A stretch of 64,000 bases of DNA, from positions 62,001-126,000 of the forward strand of contig NZ_RCWA01000005.1 of assembly GCF_018448905.1 (NCBI RefSeq), read 5' to 3'. Position numbers and translations under genes: made by a program. Source of the DNA: Photorhabdus heterorhabditis (lineage in GTDB: Bacteria > Pseudomonadota > Gammaproteobacteria > Enterobacterales > Enterobacteriaceae). Shown here one piece after another: positions 40,267 through 51,491 of the stretch (its first letter is position 1; every line of letters starts with the position of its first letter). A model generated the notes under the pieces. That model was given only the letters and a program-made list of their open reading frames with translations, had not been told where the DNA came from and ran no database searches.

Positions 40267-40818
40267 ATGACCGCAAACGCGCAGCAACTGCAATTTATTA
40301 AAGACAGCATAGAAACTATTCCCGATTACCCGAAAGCAGGGGTTCTTTTTCGTGATATTACAACCTTATTGGATAACCCTCCAGCCTATCAGGCAACAAT
40401 TGATCTTCTGGTAGAGCGATATCAAGGCAAGGGCATAACAAAAATTGTTGGTACTGAAGCTCGTGGTTTTCTATTCGGAGCCCCTGTTGCGTTGCGTCTC
40501 GGTGTTGGTTTTGTTCCAGTGCGTAAAGCAGGTAAATTACCTCGTGAAACATTGAGTGAAACTTACAATCTGGAGTATGGCACCGATACACTGGAAATGC
40601 ATAAGGATAGTATAATAGAGAACGATAAGGTGCTGGTTATTGATGATTTGTTAGCAACCGGTGGTACTGTTGAGGCAACCGCCCACTTAATTCGTCGTTT
40701 AGGTGGTGAAGTTTTTGAAGCGGCCTTTGTTATTGGTTTGCTTGATTTGGGGGGCGTTGAGCGTCTGCAAAGACAAGGTGTGAGTAGCTTTACCTTGCTT
40801 GAATTCCCAGGTCATTAA
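40267..40818 (+). CDS. apt: Apt, adenine phosphoribosyltransferase
   Basis: Salvages adenine to AMP with PRPP. The ATG at 40267 gives 183 residues, the E. coli length, beginning [22 protein letters not shown]. The frame runs upstream to 40192, but that part is unrelated. The PRPP-binding motif [13 protein letters not shown] is intact. It precedes dnaX. Confidence 0.96.
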   Translation: MTANAQQLQFIKDSIETIPDYPKAGVLFRDITTLLDNPPAYQATIDLLVERYQGKGITKIVGTEARGFLFGAPVALRLGVGFVPVRKAGKLPRETLSETYNLEYGTDTLEMHKDSIIENDKVLVIDDLLATGGTVEATAHLIRRLGGEVFEAAFVIGLLDLGGVERLQRQGVSSFTLLEFPGH

Positions 40819-40914
40819 TCTGCTTATTTTCGCATTACTGACATATCGGCCTCGCTGTCTATGGCGGGGCTGTGTTAGCATGGTGCCCAATTATATTCAA
40901 TTTCCCCGGTATCA

Positions 40915-42891
40915 ATGAGCTATCAGGTACTTGCCCGTAAGTGGCGCCCACAAATATTCTCTAATGTGATTGGTCAGGAACATGTTCTGACTGCGTTAGC
41001 TAATGGTCTTGCCCATGGCCGGCTTCATCATGCTTATTTGTTTTCTGGCACCAGAGGAGTTGGAAAAACAACGATTGCCCGCTTGTTTGCCAAGGGGTTG
41101 AATTGTGAAACAGGTATTACTGATAAGCCTTGTGGTAAATGTGCTAATTGTCTTGAAATCGAGCAAGGACGGTTTGTCGATCTGATTGAGATTGATGCTG
41201 CTTCTCGTACCAAAGTTGAAGATACGCGTGAACTGTTGGATAACGTGCAATATGCTCCAACTCGAGGGCGTTTTAAAGTCTATCTGATTGATGAAGTGCA
41301 TATGCTTTCTCGGCACAGCTTCAATGCATTATTGAAGACGTTGGAAGAGCCGCCTGAGCACGTGAAATTTTTACTGGCAACGACTGATCCACAAAAATTG
41401 CCAGTGACCATTCTTTCTCGTTGTTTACAGTTCCATCTCAAAGCGCTGGATGTCGCTCAAATAAGCGATCAGCTTGAGCATATTCTTAAAGCTGAACATC
41501 TAGAGAGTGACAGTCGTGCTCGTCAGCTTTTGGCTCGTGCTGCTGATGGCAGTATGCGTGATGCCTTAAGCCTGACAGATCAGGCTATTGCTATGGGACA
41601 AGGACAGGTGACGGCTGAAATAGTCAGCCGGATGTTGGGAACGTTGGATGATGAACAGTCTCTATCAATAATTGAAGCATTGGTCCGAGCTGACGGTCAA
41701 CAGGTTATGGCATTGGTGGAGCAAGTTGGTTTACGGGGTTCTGACTGGGAAAATTTGTTGGTGGATATTCTTTCATTGCTGCATCGTATTGCAATGATCC
41801 AATTATTACCTTCGCAATCAGAGATCGCCCCTTCTTCAATTGACGGTCGTTTGCGGCTATTAGCAAAGGCTATCTCACCGGAAGATTTGCAACTTTATTA
41901 TCAAACTTTACTGATTGGTCGTAGAGATCTGGCATATGCACCAGAACGCAGAATGGGCGTTGAAATGGCTTTGCTCAGGGCTTTGGCATTTCATCCAAAA
42001 ACAGTCATAGAAGAGGTTTCTGTACCGATGGTACAACCCGCGGTTATGCCATCCACCACAGCACAGCTGCAACATGACCACCAGAAGAGCATTCCTTCTA
42101 CTAATCATGTTAGTGAATTGGTACAGATGGATAAAACTTCCCAGACAGAGCCTCAGATACCTCAGGCACTTGTATCAAGCCCGACCGCGCAACTACTAAA
42201 AGCAAGGAATGCGTTATCTCGGCAACAAGAGCAAACGCCACCAAAAAAGTCTGAACCGGCTACGTCTATTAAGACAAGGTCGGCGCCCTCGGCACTGGAA
42301 CGGATTGCCGCAGTGTCTGGGCAACAACTTCAATCATCGGTAGTCAAAACTCAGGAAAACAAGCCTGAGAAAAAAGAAGCTTACCGTTGGCGTGCTAAGA
42401 ATGTTGAGAAAAAACCAGAAACTTATGTGGCTACGCCAAAGGCTTTAAGAACAGCGTTGGAACATGAGAAAACACCAGAGCTGGCAGAGAAATTAGCGGA
42501 AGAATCCAAACAAAGAGATGCATGGGCAGCAGAAGTTGATAAACTTAAAATTCCTAAGCTGGTGCAACAATTAGCATTAAATGCGTTCAAAGAGCAGGTT
42601 AGTGGTAATCAGATCTGTTTACACTTGCGTTCGAGCCAGCGTCACCTTAATTCCGCTTTTGCACAAAAGTCATTAACGGAAGCATTAAGCGAGTTGTATG
42701 GTGTAACGATTGAATTCAGCATTATTGAAGATGATAATCCGGCGGAGAAAACCCCGTTGGAGTGGCGACAAGCCATTTATGAAGAGAAGTTGGCACAAGC
42801 TCGCCAATCAATTATTGCGGATAAAACTATTCAGACATTAAGGCAAGTATTTGATGCTGAATTGGATGAAGAGAGTATCCGGCCGGTCTAA
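40915..42891 (+). CDS. dnaX: DnaX, DNA polymerase III tau/gamma subunits
   Basis: Clamp-loader ATPase, full-length tau of 658 residues. Walker A GTRGVGKT at 45-52, zinc module with four cysteines (CETGITDKPCGKCANC), SRC motif in ILSRCLQF. The slippery heptamer A AAA AAG at 42243-42249 is in the same phase as in E. coli; a -1 slip reads K-K-V then TGA, giving a gamma form of about 446 residues. The C-terminal tau-specific part, which contacts DnaB and the polymerase, is present. Confidence 0.98.
   Translation: MSYQVLARKWRPQIFSNVIGQEHVLTALANGLAHGRLHHAYLFSGTRGVGKTTIARLFAKGLNCETGITDKPCGKCANCLEIEQGRFVDLIEIDAASRTKVEDTRELLDNVQYAPTRGRFKVYLIDEVHMLSRHSFNALLKTLEEPPEHVKFLLATTDPQKLPVTILSRCLQFHLKALDVAQISDQLEHILKAEHLESDSRARQLLARAADGSMRDALSLTDQAIAMGQGQVTAEIVSRMLGTLDDEQSLSIIEALVRADGQQVMALVEQVGLRGSDWENLLVDILSLLHRIAMIQLLPSQSEIAPSSIDGRLRLLAKAISPEDLQLYYQTLLIGRRDLAYAPERRMGVEMALLRALAFHPKTVIEEVSVPMVQPAVMPSTTAQLQHDHQKSIPSTNHVSELVQMDKTSQTEPQIPQALVSSPTAQLLKARNALSRQQEQTPPKKSEPATSIKTRSAPSALERIAAVSGQQLQSSVVKTQENKPEKKEAYRWRAKNVEKKPETYVATPKALRTALEHEKTPELAEKLAEESKQRDAWAAEVDKLKIPKLVQQLALNAFKEQVSGNQICLHLRSSQRHLNSAFAQKSLTEALSELYGVTIEFSIIEDDNPAEKTPLEWRQAIYEEKLAQARQSIIADKTIQTLRQVFDAELDEESIRPV
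42243..42249 (+). other. Programmed -1 ribosomal frameshift site (gamma subunit)
   Basis: AAAAAAG read as A AAA AAG in the dnaX frame. After the -1 slip the next codons are GTC and TGA (42249-42254). No strong downstream hairpin or upstream Shine-Dalgarno stimulator is obvious to the eye. Confidence 0.85.
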
Positions 42892-42929
42892 CCGCTGCAA
42901 TCTGTACCTGTTGTACGATGTAGCCATAG

Positions 42930-43273
<344 letters not shown>

Positions 43274-43274
<1 letters not shown>

Positions 43275-43879
43275 TGCAAACTAGTCCTCTCCTTGAATCC
43301 TTGATGGAAGCATTGCGCTGTTTGCCAGGGGTTGGTCCTAAATCTGCGCAGCGGATGGCTTTTCATTTGCTACAGCGTGATCGCAGTGGTGGAATGCGTT
43401 TGGCTCAGGCATTAACAAGAGCAATGTCGGAAATTGGACACTGTAAATATTGCCGAACCTTTACTGAGCAGGAGCAATGTACTATTTGTGCCAACTCACG
43501 CCGTCAGCAAAATGGTCAAATTTGTGTGGTTGAAAGCCCAGCGGATATTCATGCCATTGAGCAAACTGGTCAGTTTGCGGGGCGCTACTTTGTGTTGATG
43601 GGGCACCTATCTCCGTTGGATGGTATTGGTCCGATGGATATTGGGTTGGATCGCCTTGAGGAACGTCTCTCCACTGAAGTGATTTCAGAGGTCATTCTGG
43701 CGACCAATCCGACAGTAGAAGGAGAGGCAACTGCTAATTATATTGCAGAGATGTGCGCTCAGTACGGGGTAACTGCAAGCCGTATCGCTCATGGTGTACC
43801 GGTTGGTGGTGAACTCGAAATGGTAGATGGCACAACTTTGTCGCATTCACTTGCTGGGCGGCAGAAGATTACTTATTAA
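43274..43879 (+). CDS. recR: RecR, recombination mediator
   Basis: 201 residues. HhH motif near [17 protein letters not shown], zinc finger ([16 protein letters not shown]) and Toprim domain ([17 protein letters not shown]). Acts with RecF and RecO to load RecA on gapped DNA. Translationally coupled to ybaB. Confidence 0.97.
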
Positions 43880-43964
43880 TTTTCTGCCAATGCCTTATGG
43901 TTTTGTCTGACTGGAAAAATATTGTTGCGTAGCCTGTTATAGATCAAACCGTGAAGATTTTGAG

Positions 43965-43984
43965 ACGCTGCATTTATGCAGCGT
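43965..43984 (+). other. Perfect hairpin downstream of recR
   Basis: ACGCTGCAT (43965-43973) and ATGCAGCGT (43976-43984) pair fully around two bases. No T-run follows. It may be an RNA-stabilising element or a weak bidirectional terminator upstream of the htpG heat-shock promoter. Confidence 0.5.
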
Positions 43985-44049
43985 ATGGCTATAATTTATT
44001 TAAATATTTAACTTATTCACCCTATTTTACATTCTTTTGAATAACCTAA

Positions 44050-44078
44050 CTTGAAATTCAGTTTATTTATCCCCATTT
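44050..44078 (+). promoter_or_regulatory. Sigma-32-type heat-shock promoter of htpG
   Basis: CTTGAAA at 44050-44056, a 14-base spacer, CCCCATTT at 44071-44078: a full match to the sigma-32 consensus, 55 bases before htpG. Confidence 0.9.
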
Positions 44079-44132
44079 GAACTTCATCGTCTGATTTTAT
44101 CTGTCTGAACTGGATTTAGATTGAGGTAACAA

Positions 44133-46031
44133 ATGAGTATGAAAGGTCAGGAAACCCGTGGATTTCAGTCTGAAGTAAAGCAACTTCTGCAATTAATGAT
44201 CCATTCACTCTATTCTAATAAAGAGATTTTTCTTCGTGAGCTAATCTCAAACGCTTCCGATGCTGCTGACAAATTACGTTTCCGCGCATTATCTGCCCCA
44301 GATCTTTATGAAAATGATGGTGAATTGCGTGTTCGCCTCTCTTTTGATAAAGAAAAGAGAATTATTACGATTAGTGATAATGGCATTGGTATGACCCGTG
44401 ATGAAGTAATTGATAATCTTGGGACTATCGCTAAATCAGGAACAAAAGCTTTCCTGGAGTCTATTGGGTCCGATCAGGCGAAAGACAGCCAGCTAATTGG
44501 TCAATTTGGTGTTGGTTTTTACTCTGCATTTATTGTGTCGGATAAAGTCACTGTACGTACTCGTGCTGCTGGTGCTTCAACCGATCAAGGGGTATTCTGG
44601 GAATCGGTTGGTGAAGGCGATTACACTATCGCTGATATTGAAAAAGAAACTCGTGGTACAGAGATCACTCTTCATTTACGTGAAGGGGAAGATGAATTCC
44701 TGAATGACTGGCGTTTGCGTTCTGTTATCAGCAAATATTCTGACCATATCGCTCTTCCAGTTGAAATTGAAACTAAAAATAAGAGTGAAGAAGAAGGCGA
44801 AGAAGATACAGTAACTTGGGAAAAGATTAATAAAGCCCAAGCCTTGTGGACTCGTGGTAAGTCTGAAATTACAGATGAAGAATACAAAGAGTTCTACAAA
44901 CATATCTCTCATGATTTTACTGATCCGATGATCTGGAGCCATAATCGTGTAGAAGGTAAACAGGAATATACCAGCATGCTCTATATTCCATCTCAGGCTC
45001 CGTGGGATATGTGGAACCGTGAGCATAAACACGGATTGAAACTGTATGTCCAACGCGTGTTTATTATGGATGATGCAGAACAGTTCATGCCAAACTATTT
45101 GCGCTTTGTTCGTGGTCTGATTGATTCCAATGATTTGCCGCTGAATGTTTCCCGTGAAATTCTGCAAGACAATTCTATTACCCGTAATTTGCGTAATGCA
45201 CTGACCAAACGTGCATTACAGATGCTGGATAAATTGTCAAAAGATGATGCAGAAAAATACCAGCAATTCTGGCAACAGTTCGGTTTGGTGATGAAAGAAG
45301 GTCCGGCAGAAGATAATACTAACAAAGAAGTTATTGCTAAATTGTTACGTTTTGCTTCTACCCATAATGACAGTTCTGCGCAGACAGTTTCTCTGGAAGA
45401 ATATGTTAGTAGGATGACGGAAGGTCAGGATAAAATCTACTACATCACTGCGGATAGTTATGCTGCGGCGAAAAACAGCCCTCACTTGGAACTGTTCCGT
45501 AAGAAAGGTATCGAAGTTCTGCTACTGTCAGATCGCATAGATGAATGGATGATGAGCTATCTTACTGAGTTTGATAGTAAAAAATTCCAGTCAGTCAGTA
45601 AGGCTGATGAATCTTTGAATAAACTGGCAGATGAAAACAAAGCTGAGCAGGAAGAAGCTGAAAAGCAACTAGAGCCATTTGTTGAACGTGTGAAAACATT
45701 GCTTGGCGATCGGATAAAAGAGGTCAAACTGACTTACCGTCTAACTGATACTCCGGCAATTGTAACAACAAACGCGGATGAAATGAGTACACAGATGGCG
45801 AAATTGTTTGCGGCGGCTGGTCAGCAGGTACCGGAAGTTAAATACAATTTTGAACTGAATCCTGATCATCAATTAGTAAAACTGGCGGCTGATATTAGTG
45901 ATGAAACACAATTTGCTGATTGGGTCGAACTACTGTTCGATCAGGCATTATTTGCTGAGCGCGGCACATTGGAAGATCCAAATCAGTTTATCCGTCGTAT
46001 GAATCAGCTATTACTATCTGAAAAAGCTTGA
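44133..46031 (+). CDS. htpG: HtpG, Hsp90 chaperone
   Basis: 632 residues with the GHKL ATPase domain ([31 protein letters not shown]), a middle domain and C-terminal dimerisation domain. Slightly longer than the E. coli protein (624), partly through an acidic insert near [15 protein letters not shown] lies 7 bases before the ATG. Confidence 0.97.
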   Translation: MSMKGQETRGFQSEVKQLLQLMIHSLYSNKEIFLRELISNASDAADKLRFRALSAPDLYENDGELRVRLSFDKEKRIITISDNGIGMTRDEVIDNLGTIAKSGTKAFLESIGSDQAKDSQLIGQFGVGFYSAFIVSDKVTVRTRAAGASTDQGVFWESVGEGDYTIADIEKETRGTEITLHLREGEDEFLNDWRLRSVISKYSDHIALPVEIETKNKSEEEGEEDTVTWEKINKAQALWTRGKSEITDEEYKEFYKHISHDFTDPMIWSHNRVEGKQEYTSMLYIPSQAPWDMWNREHKHGLKLYVQRVFIMDDAEQFMPNYLRFVRGLIDSNDLPLNVSREILQDNSITRNLRNALTKRALQMLDKLSKDDAEKYQQFWQQFGLVMKEGPAEDNTNKEVIAKLLRFASTHNDSSAQTVSLEEYVSRMTEGQDKIYYITADSYAAAKNSPHLELFRKKGIEVLLLSDRIDEWMMSYLTEFDSKKFQSVSKADESLNKLADENKAEQEEAEKQLEPFVERVKTLLGDRIKEVKLTYRLTDTPAIVTTNADEMSTQMAKLFAAAGQQVPEVKYNFELNPDHQLVKLAADISDETQFADWVELLFDQALFAERGTLEDPNQFIRRMNQLLLSEKA

Positions 46032-46057
46032 TTTAGTTATATCCTGGTAACGATTGT

Positions 46058-46100
46058 AAACCACGCCTCTGGTAGTGAAATGGGGCGTGGTTTATTTTTT
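46058..46100 (+). terminator. Rho-independent terminator of htpG
   Basis: AAACCACGCC (46058-46067) pairs with GGCGTGGTTT (46084-46093), followed by ATTTTTT. The loop is long (16 bases) but the stem is perfect. Confidence 0.85.
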
Positions 46101-46187
46101 GCAGAAAAATATCACGAAATCGTTTACCTGTTTCCTTGAGCGAACCCCACTCCAAATGGTATGGTGATTCGTTTTCTTAAAATATAA

Positions 46188-46871
<684 letters not shown>

Positions 46872-46878
46872 TTCTTAA

Positions 46879-46905
46879 AAGGCGGCTTTAAGCTGCCTTA
46901 ATCTT
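46879..46905 (+). terminator. Weak hairpin terminator after adk
   Basis: AAGGCGGC (46879-46886) and GCTGCCTT (46892-46899) pair with one wobble around a 5-base loop; the tail is only partly T-rich. Confidence 0.5.
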
Positions 46906-47026
46906 ATATTATTTCTTTACTATTTCAGCTGATTTTTATTTATTGTTCTCATGGATAAACACGATTTTCATCTGTATTTTATTATGTTAGGGTTCTCATC
47001 AGTGAAAACAATCGGAAGTCGGCATA

Positions 47027-48007
47027 ATGAGCAAAAGTGATAAGTATGGCGTTTTATTAGTTAATCTTGGCACTCCTGATCAGCCGACAACTGCGGCTAT
47101 AAAGCGTTACTTAGCCGAGTTTCTTAGTGATAAAAGAGTTGTAGATGTTTCCAAACTAATTTGGAAACCAATATTACATGGTGTTATTTTGCCTTTACGC
47201 TCCTCACGTGTGGCGAAGTTATATCAGAAAATCTGGACTGATAAAGGTTCTCCTCTGTTGGTATATAGCCGTCGTCAGCAGAAATTATTGGCAGAAAAAT
47301 TAGTAGACACTCCTATTGAACTAGGAATGAGTTATGGCTCTCCATCTATTGAACAGGCGATTGACAATCTACTCAGGCAGAATGTTGAACAATTGATTGT
47401 TTTACCACTTTATCCCCAGTATTCTAGTTCCACATCTGCGGCTGTATTTGATGGTATTAGTCTAGCATTACAGAAATACCGCACTATTCCTGGAGTTCAC
47501 TTTATTCGCAGTTATGCCGATCATCCGGCTTATATTTCTGCACTGAAGGAGACAATTGAGAAGAGTTTTTACGAGCATGGTCAACCGGATAGATTATTGC
47601 TTTCCTATCATAGTATTCCTCAACGTTTTGTTGATACTGGTGATATTTATGCGGAGCAATGTGAGTTAACAACACGATTGCTAAAGCAAACTATTAATTA
47701 TCCAGCAGAGCAAGTCATGATGGTTTATCAATCTCGTTTTGGTCGAGAACCGTGGTTGATGCCATTCATGGATCAGACTATGAAATCCTTACCTGATCAG
47801 GGAATAAAACATATTCAGGTACTTTGTCCTGGTTTTTCATCTGATTGCCTAGAGACTCTTGAAGAGATAAAGCAGCAGAATCAGGAGATATTTCTTAATG
47901 CTGGTGGAGAGAAATTTGAATATATTCCGGCGCTTAACGACAATAGTCGTCATATTTTGTTGCTTGAGGCGTTAGTGAACAGGTTTGTCAGAGGTAGAGT
48001 TGAGTAG
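47027..48007 (+). CDS. hemH: HemH, ferrochelatase
   Basis: 326 residues. Inserts Fe(II) into protoporphyrin IX, the last step of haem synthesis. The catalytic His is in [11 protein letters not shown] and the acidic residue in [13 protein letters not shown]. Between adk and wzz. Confidence 0.97.
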   Translation: MSKSDKYGVLLVNLGTPDQPTTAAIKRYLAEFLSDKRVVDVSKLIWKPILHGVILPLRSSRVAKLYQKIWTDKGSPLLVYSRRQQKLLAEKLVDTPIELGMSYGSPSIEQAIDNLLRQNVEQLIVLPLYPQYSSSTSAAVFDGISLALQKYRTIPGVHFIRSYADHPAYISALKETIEKSFYEHGQPDRLLLSYHSIPQRFVDTGDIYAEQCELTTRLLKQTINYPAEQVMMVYQSRFGREPWLMPFMDQTMKSLPDQGIKHIQVLCPGFSSDCLETLEEIKQQNQEIFLNAGGEKFEYIPALNDNSRHILLLEALVNRFVRGRVE

Positions 48008-48190
48008 TAATGGAATTAATCTATCATTAGGGTTAATTGATTCTTTAATGGTATATTCCTACACAAGTGCCTATCTATCTGAACTGCCATACTTGGTTTT
48101 TTAGGATAAATGCAATTAACCATAGGGTTCAGTGGGATGATGTTTTGTAGAGTAATTAGTAACAGTCATATTTGAATTTGGATATAAATA

Positions 48191-49294
48191 ATGATTAACA
48201 AACCGGTTAAAAGCACTAACTTCAATGAAGAATACTTTAATTATTACAATTCAAAACAAGACGATGAAATCGATTTGTTTGAGTTATTTTCTGTTTTATT
48301 TCAATCAAAATTATTGATTATTGCTGTTACTATCGTTTTTGCTGTTATTGGTTTTACTGTAGCATCTTTAATGCCTCAAAAATGGACTAGTTCAGCTTCA
48401 GTTATTCAACCTCAACTTGAAGAAATACAGCCACTTAAAAATCTCCTGACTACGTTAGAGGTTTTAAGTTTACAACCATCGGTAACTTCATCGTCGTTGT
48501 ATCATAATTTTTTGAATAATTTTAATTCACGGGTTTTACAGGAAGAATATCTGATTAATACGGAGTATTTTAAAAATCTGGTAGCTAAATCAGATGATCA
48601 TTCACCACTTGCAAAAAGAAAACTTATTGAAAAAATTTTAAATGATAATATTTCATCTTCTTCAAAAGTGGAAAAAGATGATGACAATGGTGAGGTTAAA
48701 CTGGTTTTCAGTGCAGAGACAGCTGAAGATGCATATAACTTGCTAAATGGTTACATTAACTATGCATCGTCTGTTGTTCGTGACCAAGTGAAAAACGAAT
48801 TGGGTGATATGGTTAAACAGAAGATTGCTTACTCTGATGGTTTATACCAAGTTGATTTAAACCGCGTGAGTAATATACAGAAAGCTAATGTTGAGCGACT
48901 GAAACATGCATTGTCCATTGCTAATTCAGCGGGAATTAAAAAACCTATTTCTAGTGAAGGAGCAATGATCAAAGACGATCCAGATTACTCTATTGCTTTA
49001 GGCTCTGATGCATTACAGCGTAAGTTAAAAATTACGGAAGAAATTAAAGATCCAGCCTCAATTGATGCTGATTTACGTAACCGTATGTTCTATATAAATG
49101 AACTTAAATCACTTAAAATAGATAAAGTTGACTTCCAACCGTTCAGATATATGCAGGCTCCTTATGAACCAACGGCGAAAGATTCGCCTAAGCGCCTGCT
49201 TATTTTGGTAGGCAGTGCTTTTATCGGCCTGATACTGTCTGTAATTTTCGTTATGATTCGTCACATGGTGCGTAGTCGTCAACAAGCGGCTTAA
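48191..49294 (+). CDS. wzz: Wzz/FepE-type O-antigen chain-length determinant
   Basis: 367-residue polysaccharide co-polymerase. N-terminal membrane helix about 36-58 (LLIIAVTIVFAVIGFTVASL), large periplasmic region, C-terminal helix about 338-358 preceded by the Pro-rich signature (YMQAPYEPTAKDSPKRLL). Length and an EEIKDPASIDADLRN segment fit the FepE/long-chain Wzz branch. In Yersinia the O-antigen cluster lies between hemH and gsk with wzz at its gsk end; here wzz stands alone. Confidence 0.9.
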   Translation: MINKPVKSTNFNEEYFNYYNSKQDDEIDLFELFSVLFQSKLLIIAVTIVFAVIGFTVASLMPQKWTSSASVIQPQLEEIQPLKNLLTTLEVLSLQPSVTSSSLYHNFLNNFNSRVLQEEYLINTEYFKNLVAKSDDHSPLAKRKLIEKILNDNISSSSKVEKDDDNGEVKLVFSAETAEDAYNLLNGYINYASSVVRDQVKNELGDMVKQKIAYSDGLYQVDLNRVSNIQKANVERLKHALSIANSAGIKKPISSEGAMIKDDPDYSIALGSDALQRKLKITEEIKDPASIDADLRNRMFYINELKSLKIDKVDFQPFRYMQAPYEPTAKDSPKRLLILVGSAFIGLILSVIFVMIRHMVRSRQQAA

Positions 49295-49400
49295 TGTTCT
49301 CTGGCAGCAAGTGTCATTGTGTCATTGTGTCATTTGCTGCTTGTCTGTTTTTAGTGTGTTAGTATGCTGCATCTTTATGTCTCTATAGCATCAATCAAAT

Positions 49401-50711
49401 ATGAAATTCCCTGGTAAACGTAAATCAAAACACTATTTTCCTGTCAGCCTGCGTGATCCCTTACTCCAGCCAATTAAAGACATGATGGATAGTGAGAATA
49501 ATCGGGCTTATATCGTTGGTATCGATCAGATATTAGTGGATATTGAAGCGAAAGTAGACGAAGGTTTTATCCGGCGTTATAACCTTAGCCAGGGACACTC
49601 ATTAGTTATTGAAGATGATGTAGCTGAAACCTTGTATAAAGAACTTACTGATAATAATCTTATTAGCCACGAATTTGCTGGTGGTACTATCGGTAATACC
49701 CTCCATAATTACTCAGTTCTTGCCGATGATCGCTCCGTTTTACTGGGAGCTATGTGTAACAATATTCAGATTGGCAGCTATGCTTATCGCTATTTGTGTA
49801 ATACCTCTAGCCGTACTGATCTAAATTACTTGCAAGGTGTGGATGGAGCAATTGGCCGCTGTTTTACTTTGGTAACAGAAAATGGTGAACGGACTTTTGC
49901 CATCAGTCCCGGACAAATGAATCAAATTAAGCCTGAGAGTATTCCCGAACAGATTATTGCTGAAGCTTCAGCATTAGTATTAACCGCTTATTTGGTTCGT
50001 TGCAAACCAGGAGAGCCAATGCCTGAAGCAACAATGAAAGCTATTGAATATGCGAAAAAGCATAGTGTTCCTGTCGTTCTGACTTTGGGGACAAAGTATG
50101 TTATTGCTGATGATCCACAATGGTGGCGTGATTTCTTGGCTGAGAATATTTCTGTTCTCGCAATGAATGAAGATGAAGCATATGAGCTTACTGGTTTCAG
50201 TGATCCGTTATTGGCTTCAGATATGGCACTAAATTGGGTAGATTTAGTTTTGTGTACTGCTGGCCCGGCTGGATTATATATGGCGGGTTATACCGAAGAA
50301 GATTATAAGCGCCAGACAACTCATCCATTGTTACCGGGGGCTATTGCTGAATTTAACCGTTATGAATTTAGCCGTGCTATGCGTAAATCTGATTGCCAGA
50401 CGCCTATGAAGGTTTATTCTCATATTGAACCTTATATGGGTGGACCAGAAAAAATTATGAATACCAATGGTGCAGGTGATGGTGCTTTATCTGCTTTACT
50501 GCATGATATAACGGCTAACAACTATCACAGAATGAATGTGCCGAATTCCAGTAAGCATGCTCGTATTTACCTGACATATTCATCCCTTGCTCAGGTTTGT
50601 AAATATTCAAACAGAGTTAGCTATCAGGTATTGAGTCAGCATTCCCCACGATTAAGCCGTGGTTTGCCGGAAAAAGAAGATAGCCTGGAAGAATCTTACT
50701 GGGAAAGATAA
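49401..50711 (+). CDS. gsk: Gsk, inosine-guanosine kinase
   Basis: 436 residues, PfkB/ribokinase superfamily, phosphorylates guanosine and inosine. Catalytic Asp in NTNGAGDGALSALL. N-terminus MKFPGKRKSKHYFPVSLRDPLL matches E. coli Gsk. This is the last core gene before the accessory region. Confidence 0.97.
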   Translation: MKFPGKRKSKHYFPVSLRDPLLQPIKDMMDSENNRAYIVGIDQILVDIEAKVDEGFIRRYNLSQGHSLVIEDDVAETLYKELTDNNLISHEFAGGTIGNTLHNYSVLADDRSVLLGAMCNNIQIGSYAYRYLCNTSSRTDLNYLQGVDGAIGRCFTLVTENGERTFAISPGQMNQIKPESIPEQIIAEASALVLTAYLVRCKPGEPMPEATMKAIEYAKKHSVPVVLTLGTKYVIADDPQWWRDFLAENISVLAMNEDEAYELTGFSDPLLASDMALNWVDLVLCTAGPAGLYMAGYTEEDYKRQTTHPLLPGAIAEFNRYEFSRAMRKSDCQTPMKVYSHIEPYMGGPEKIMNTNGAGDGALSALLHDITANNYHRMNVPNSSKHARIYLTYSSLAQVCKYSNRVSYQVLSQHSPRLSRGLPEKEDSLEESYWER

Positions 50712-50941
50712 TTATTTAATAACATTAGTGAAATCCGCCGTAAACCCTGGCCCTATATCCGATAGGGTGGGGAACAGTCACAATGAATAAACCTATGGTG
50801 ACAGTGATCCAAGAACCTACCCATATTACTGTGAGTGAGGCTTATCAGTAATCTGACGTGTTTGGAAGATGTGCGATTTGACTTATGCAGATATCTTCGA
50901 TCATTTTAAAGTATCTTACAAGCGAATCCGTTGACACGAGT

Positions 50942-50970
50942 ACCTCGGTAGATTTACACCGAGGTTTTTA
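50942..50970 (+). terminator. Rho-independent terminator downstream of gsk
   Basis: ACCTCGGT (50942-50949) pairs perfectly with ACCGAGGT (50958-50965), followed by TTTT. It may serve gsk, some 230 bases upstream, or the decayed gene in between. Confidence 0.75.
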
Positions 50971-51026
50971 AGCAGGTTTATTTGTGAACACAGGATGCGT
51001 TTACTTTTAGGGGCTGCCCAGCACAA

Positions 51027-51242
51027 GAAGGGGCTATCAATGTTCCAGCTGAAGAACTTGAGTGGCGTTTGTCAGAACTGCATAAAGAGCAAGAGGTTGT
51101 AGCTTATTGTCGTGGGTCATATTGTGTACTTTCCCTTAATGCGATGAAGATACTGCGATCAAAGGGGTTTCTTGCGCGGCGTTTGGAAGAGGGATTTCCA
51201 GCTTGGAAAGCAGCTGGGTTCGAGATACAGAATGACGGATAG
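51027..51242 (+). pseudogene. C-terminal remnant of a rhodanese-domain protein
   Basis: Open for 71 codons to the TAG at 51240-51242. Reads EGAINVPAEELEWRLSELHK, then the rhodanese active-site loop CRGSYC and a tail (RRLEEGFPAWKAAGFE) typical of single-domain or ArsR-fused rhodaneses. The N-terminal half and start are missing or frameshifted. Probably the remains of a sulfurtransferase or ArsR-rhodanese regulator. Confidence 0.8.
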
Positions 51243-51326
51243 GTAGATTCTTCGCGTTTACCTGCCTGTCATAGTACTGAATCCTGATGCACAGGATTCA
51301 GTGATTGGAAAGGTTAGTTTAGTGTT

Positions 51327-51491
51327 TCATTTTTTTAGGTAAAACAATGCTCCAAGCGCGGCTAGTAAATAAGCGCCACCGACAGTACCAAATTCCCAAG
51401 TACATGCTCGTGCCGGAATTTCCAGAGGATCTGGTTTCCAATTAAAGGTAAATTCAATATTCCTACAATGACAACTGTCGGAAATTAGCAT
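51327..51491 (-). CDS. Small 54-residue protein; GFA-like N-terminus fused to a hydrophobic tail
   Basis: ATG at 51491 with a very strong site (GAGGAGG, 5 bases upstream). The first 30 residues (SCHCRNIEFTF ... IPARAC) look like the start of a glutathione-dependent formaldehyde-activating (GFA) family protein with its CHC motif. The sequence then departs from that family and ends in a membrane-type helix (GGAYLLAALGALFYLKK). It is either a truncated GFA gene or a real small membrane protein; the strong ribosome site leaves the second option open. Confidence 0.45.
   Translation of the reverse strand: MLISDSCHCRNIEFTFNWKPDPLEIPARACTWEFGTVGGAYLLAALGALFYLKK

Noticed and set aside
44676-45167. 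163-codon minus-strand frame in htpG
   Set aside because: A shadow of the well-supported htpG coding frame on the opposite strand.
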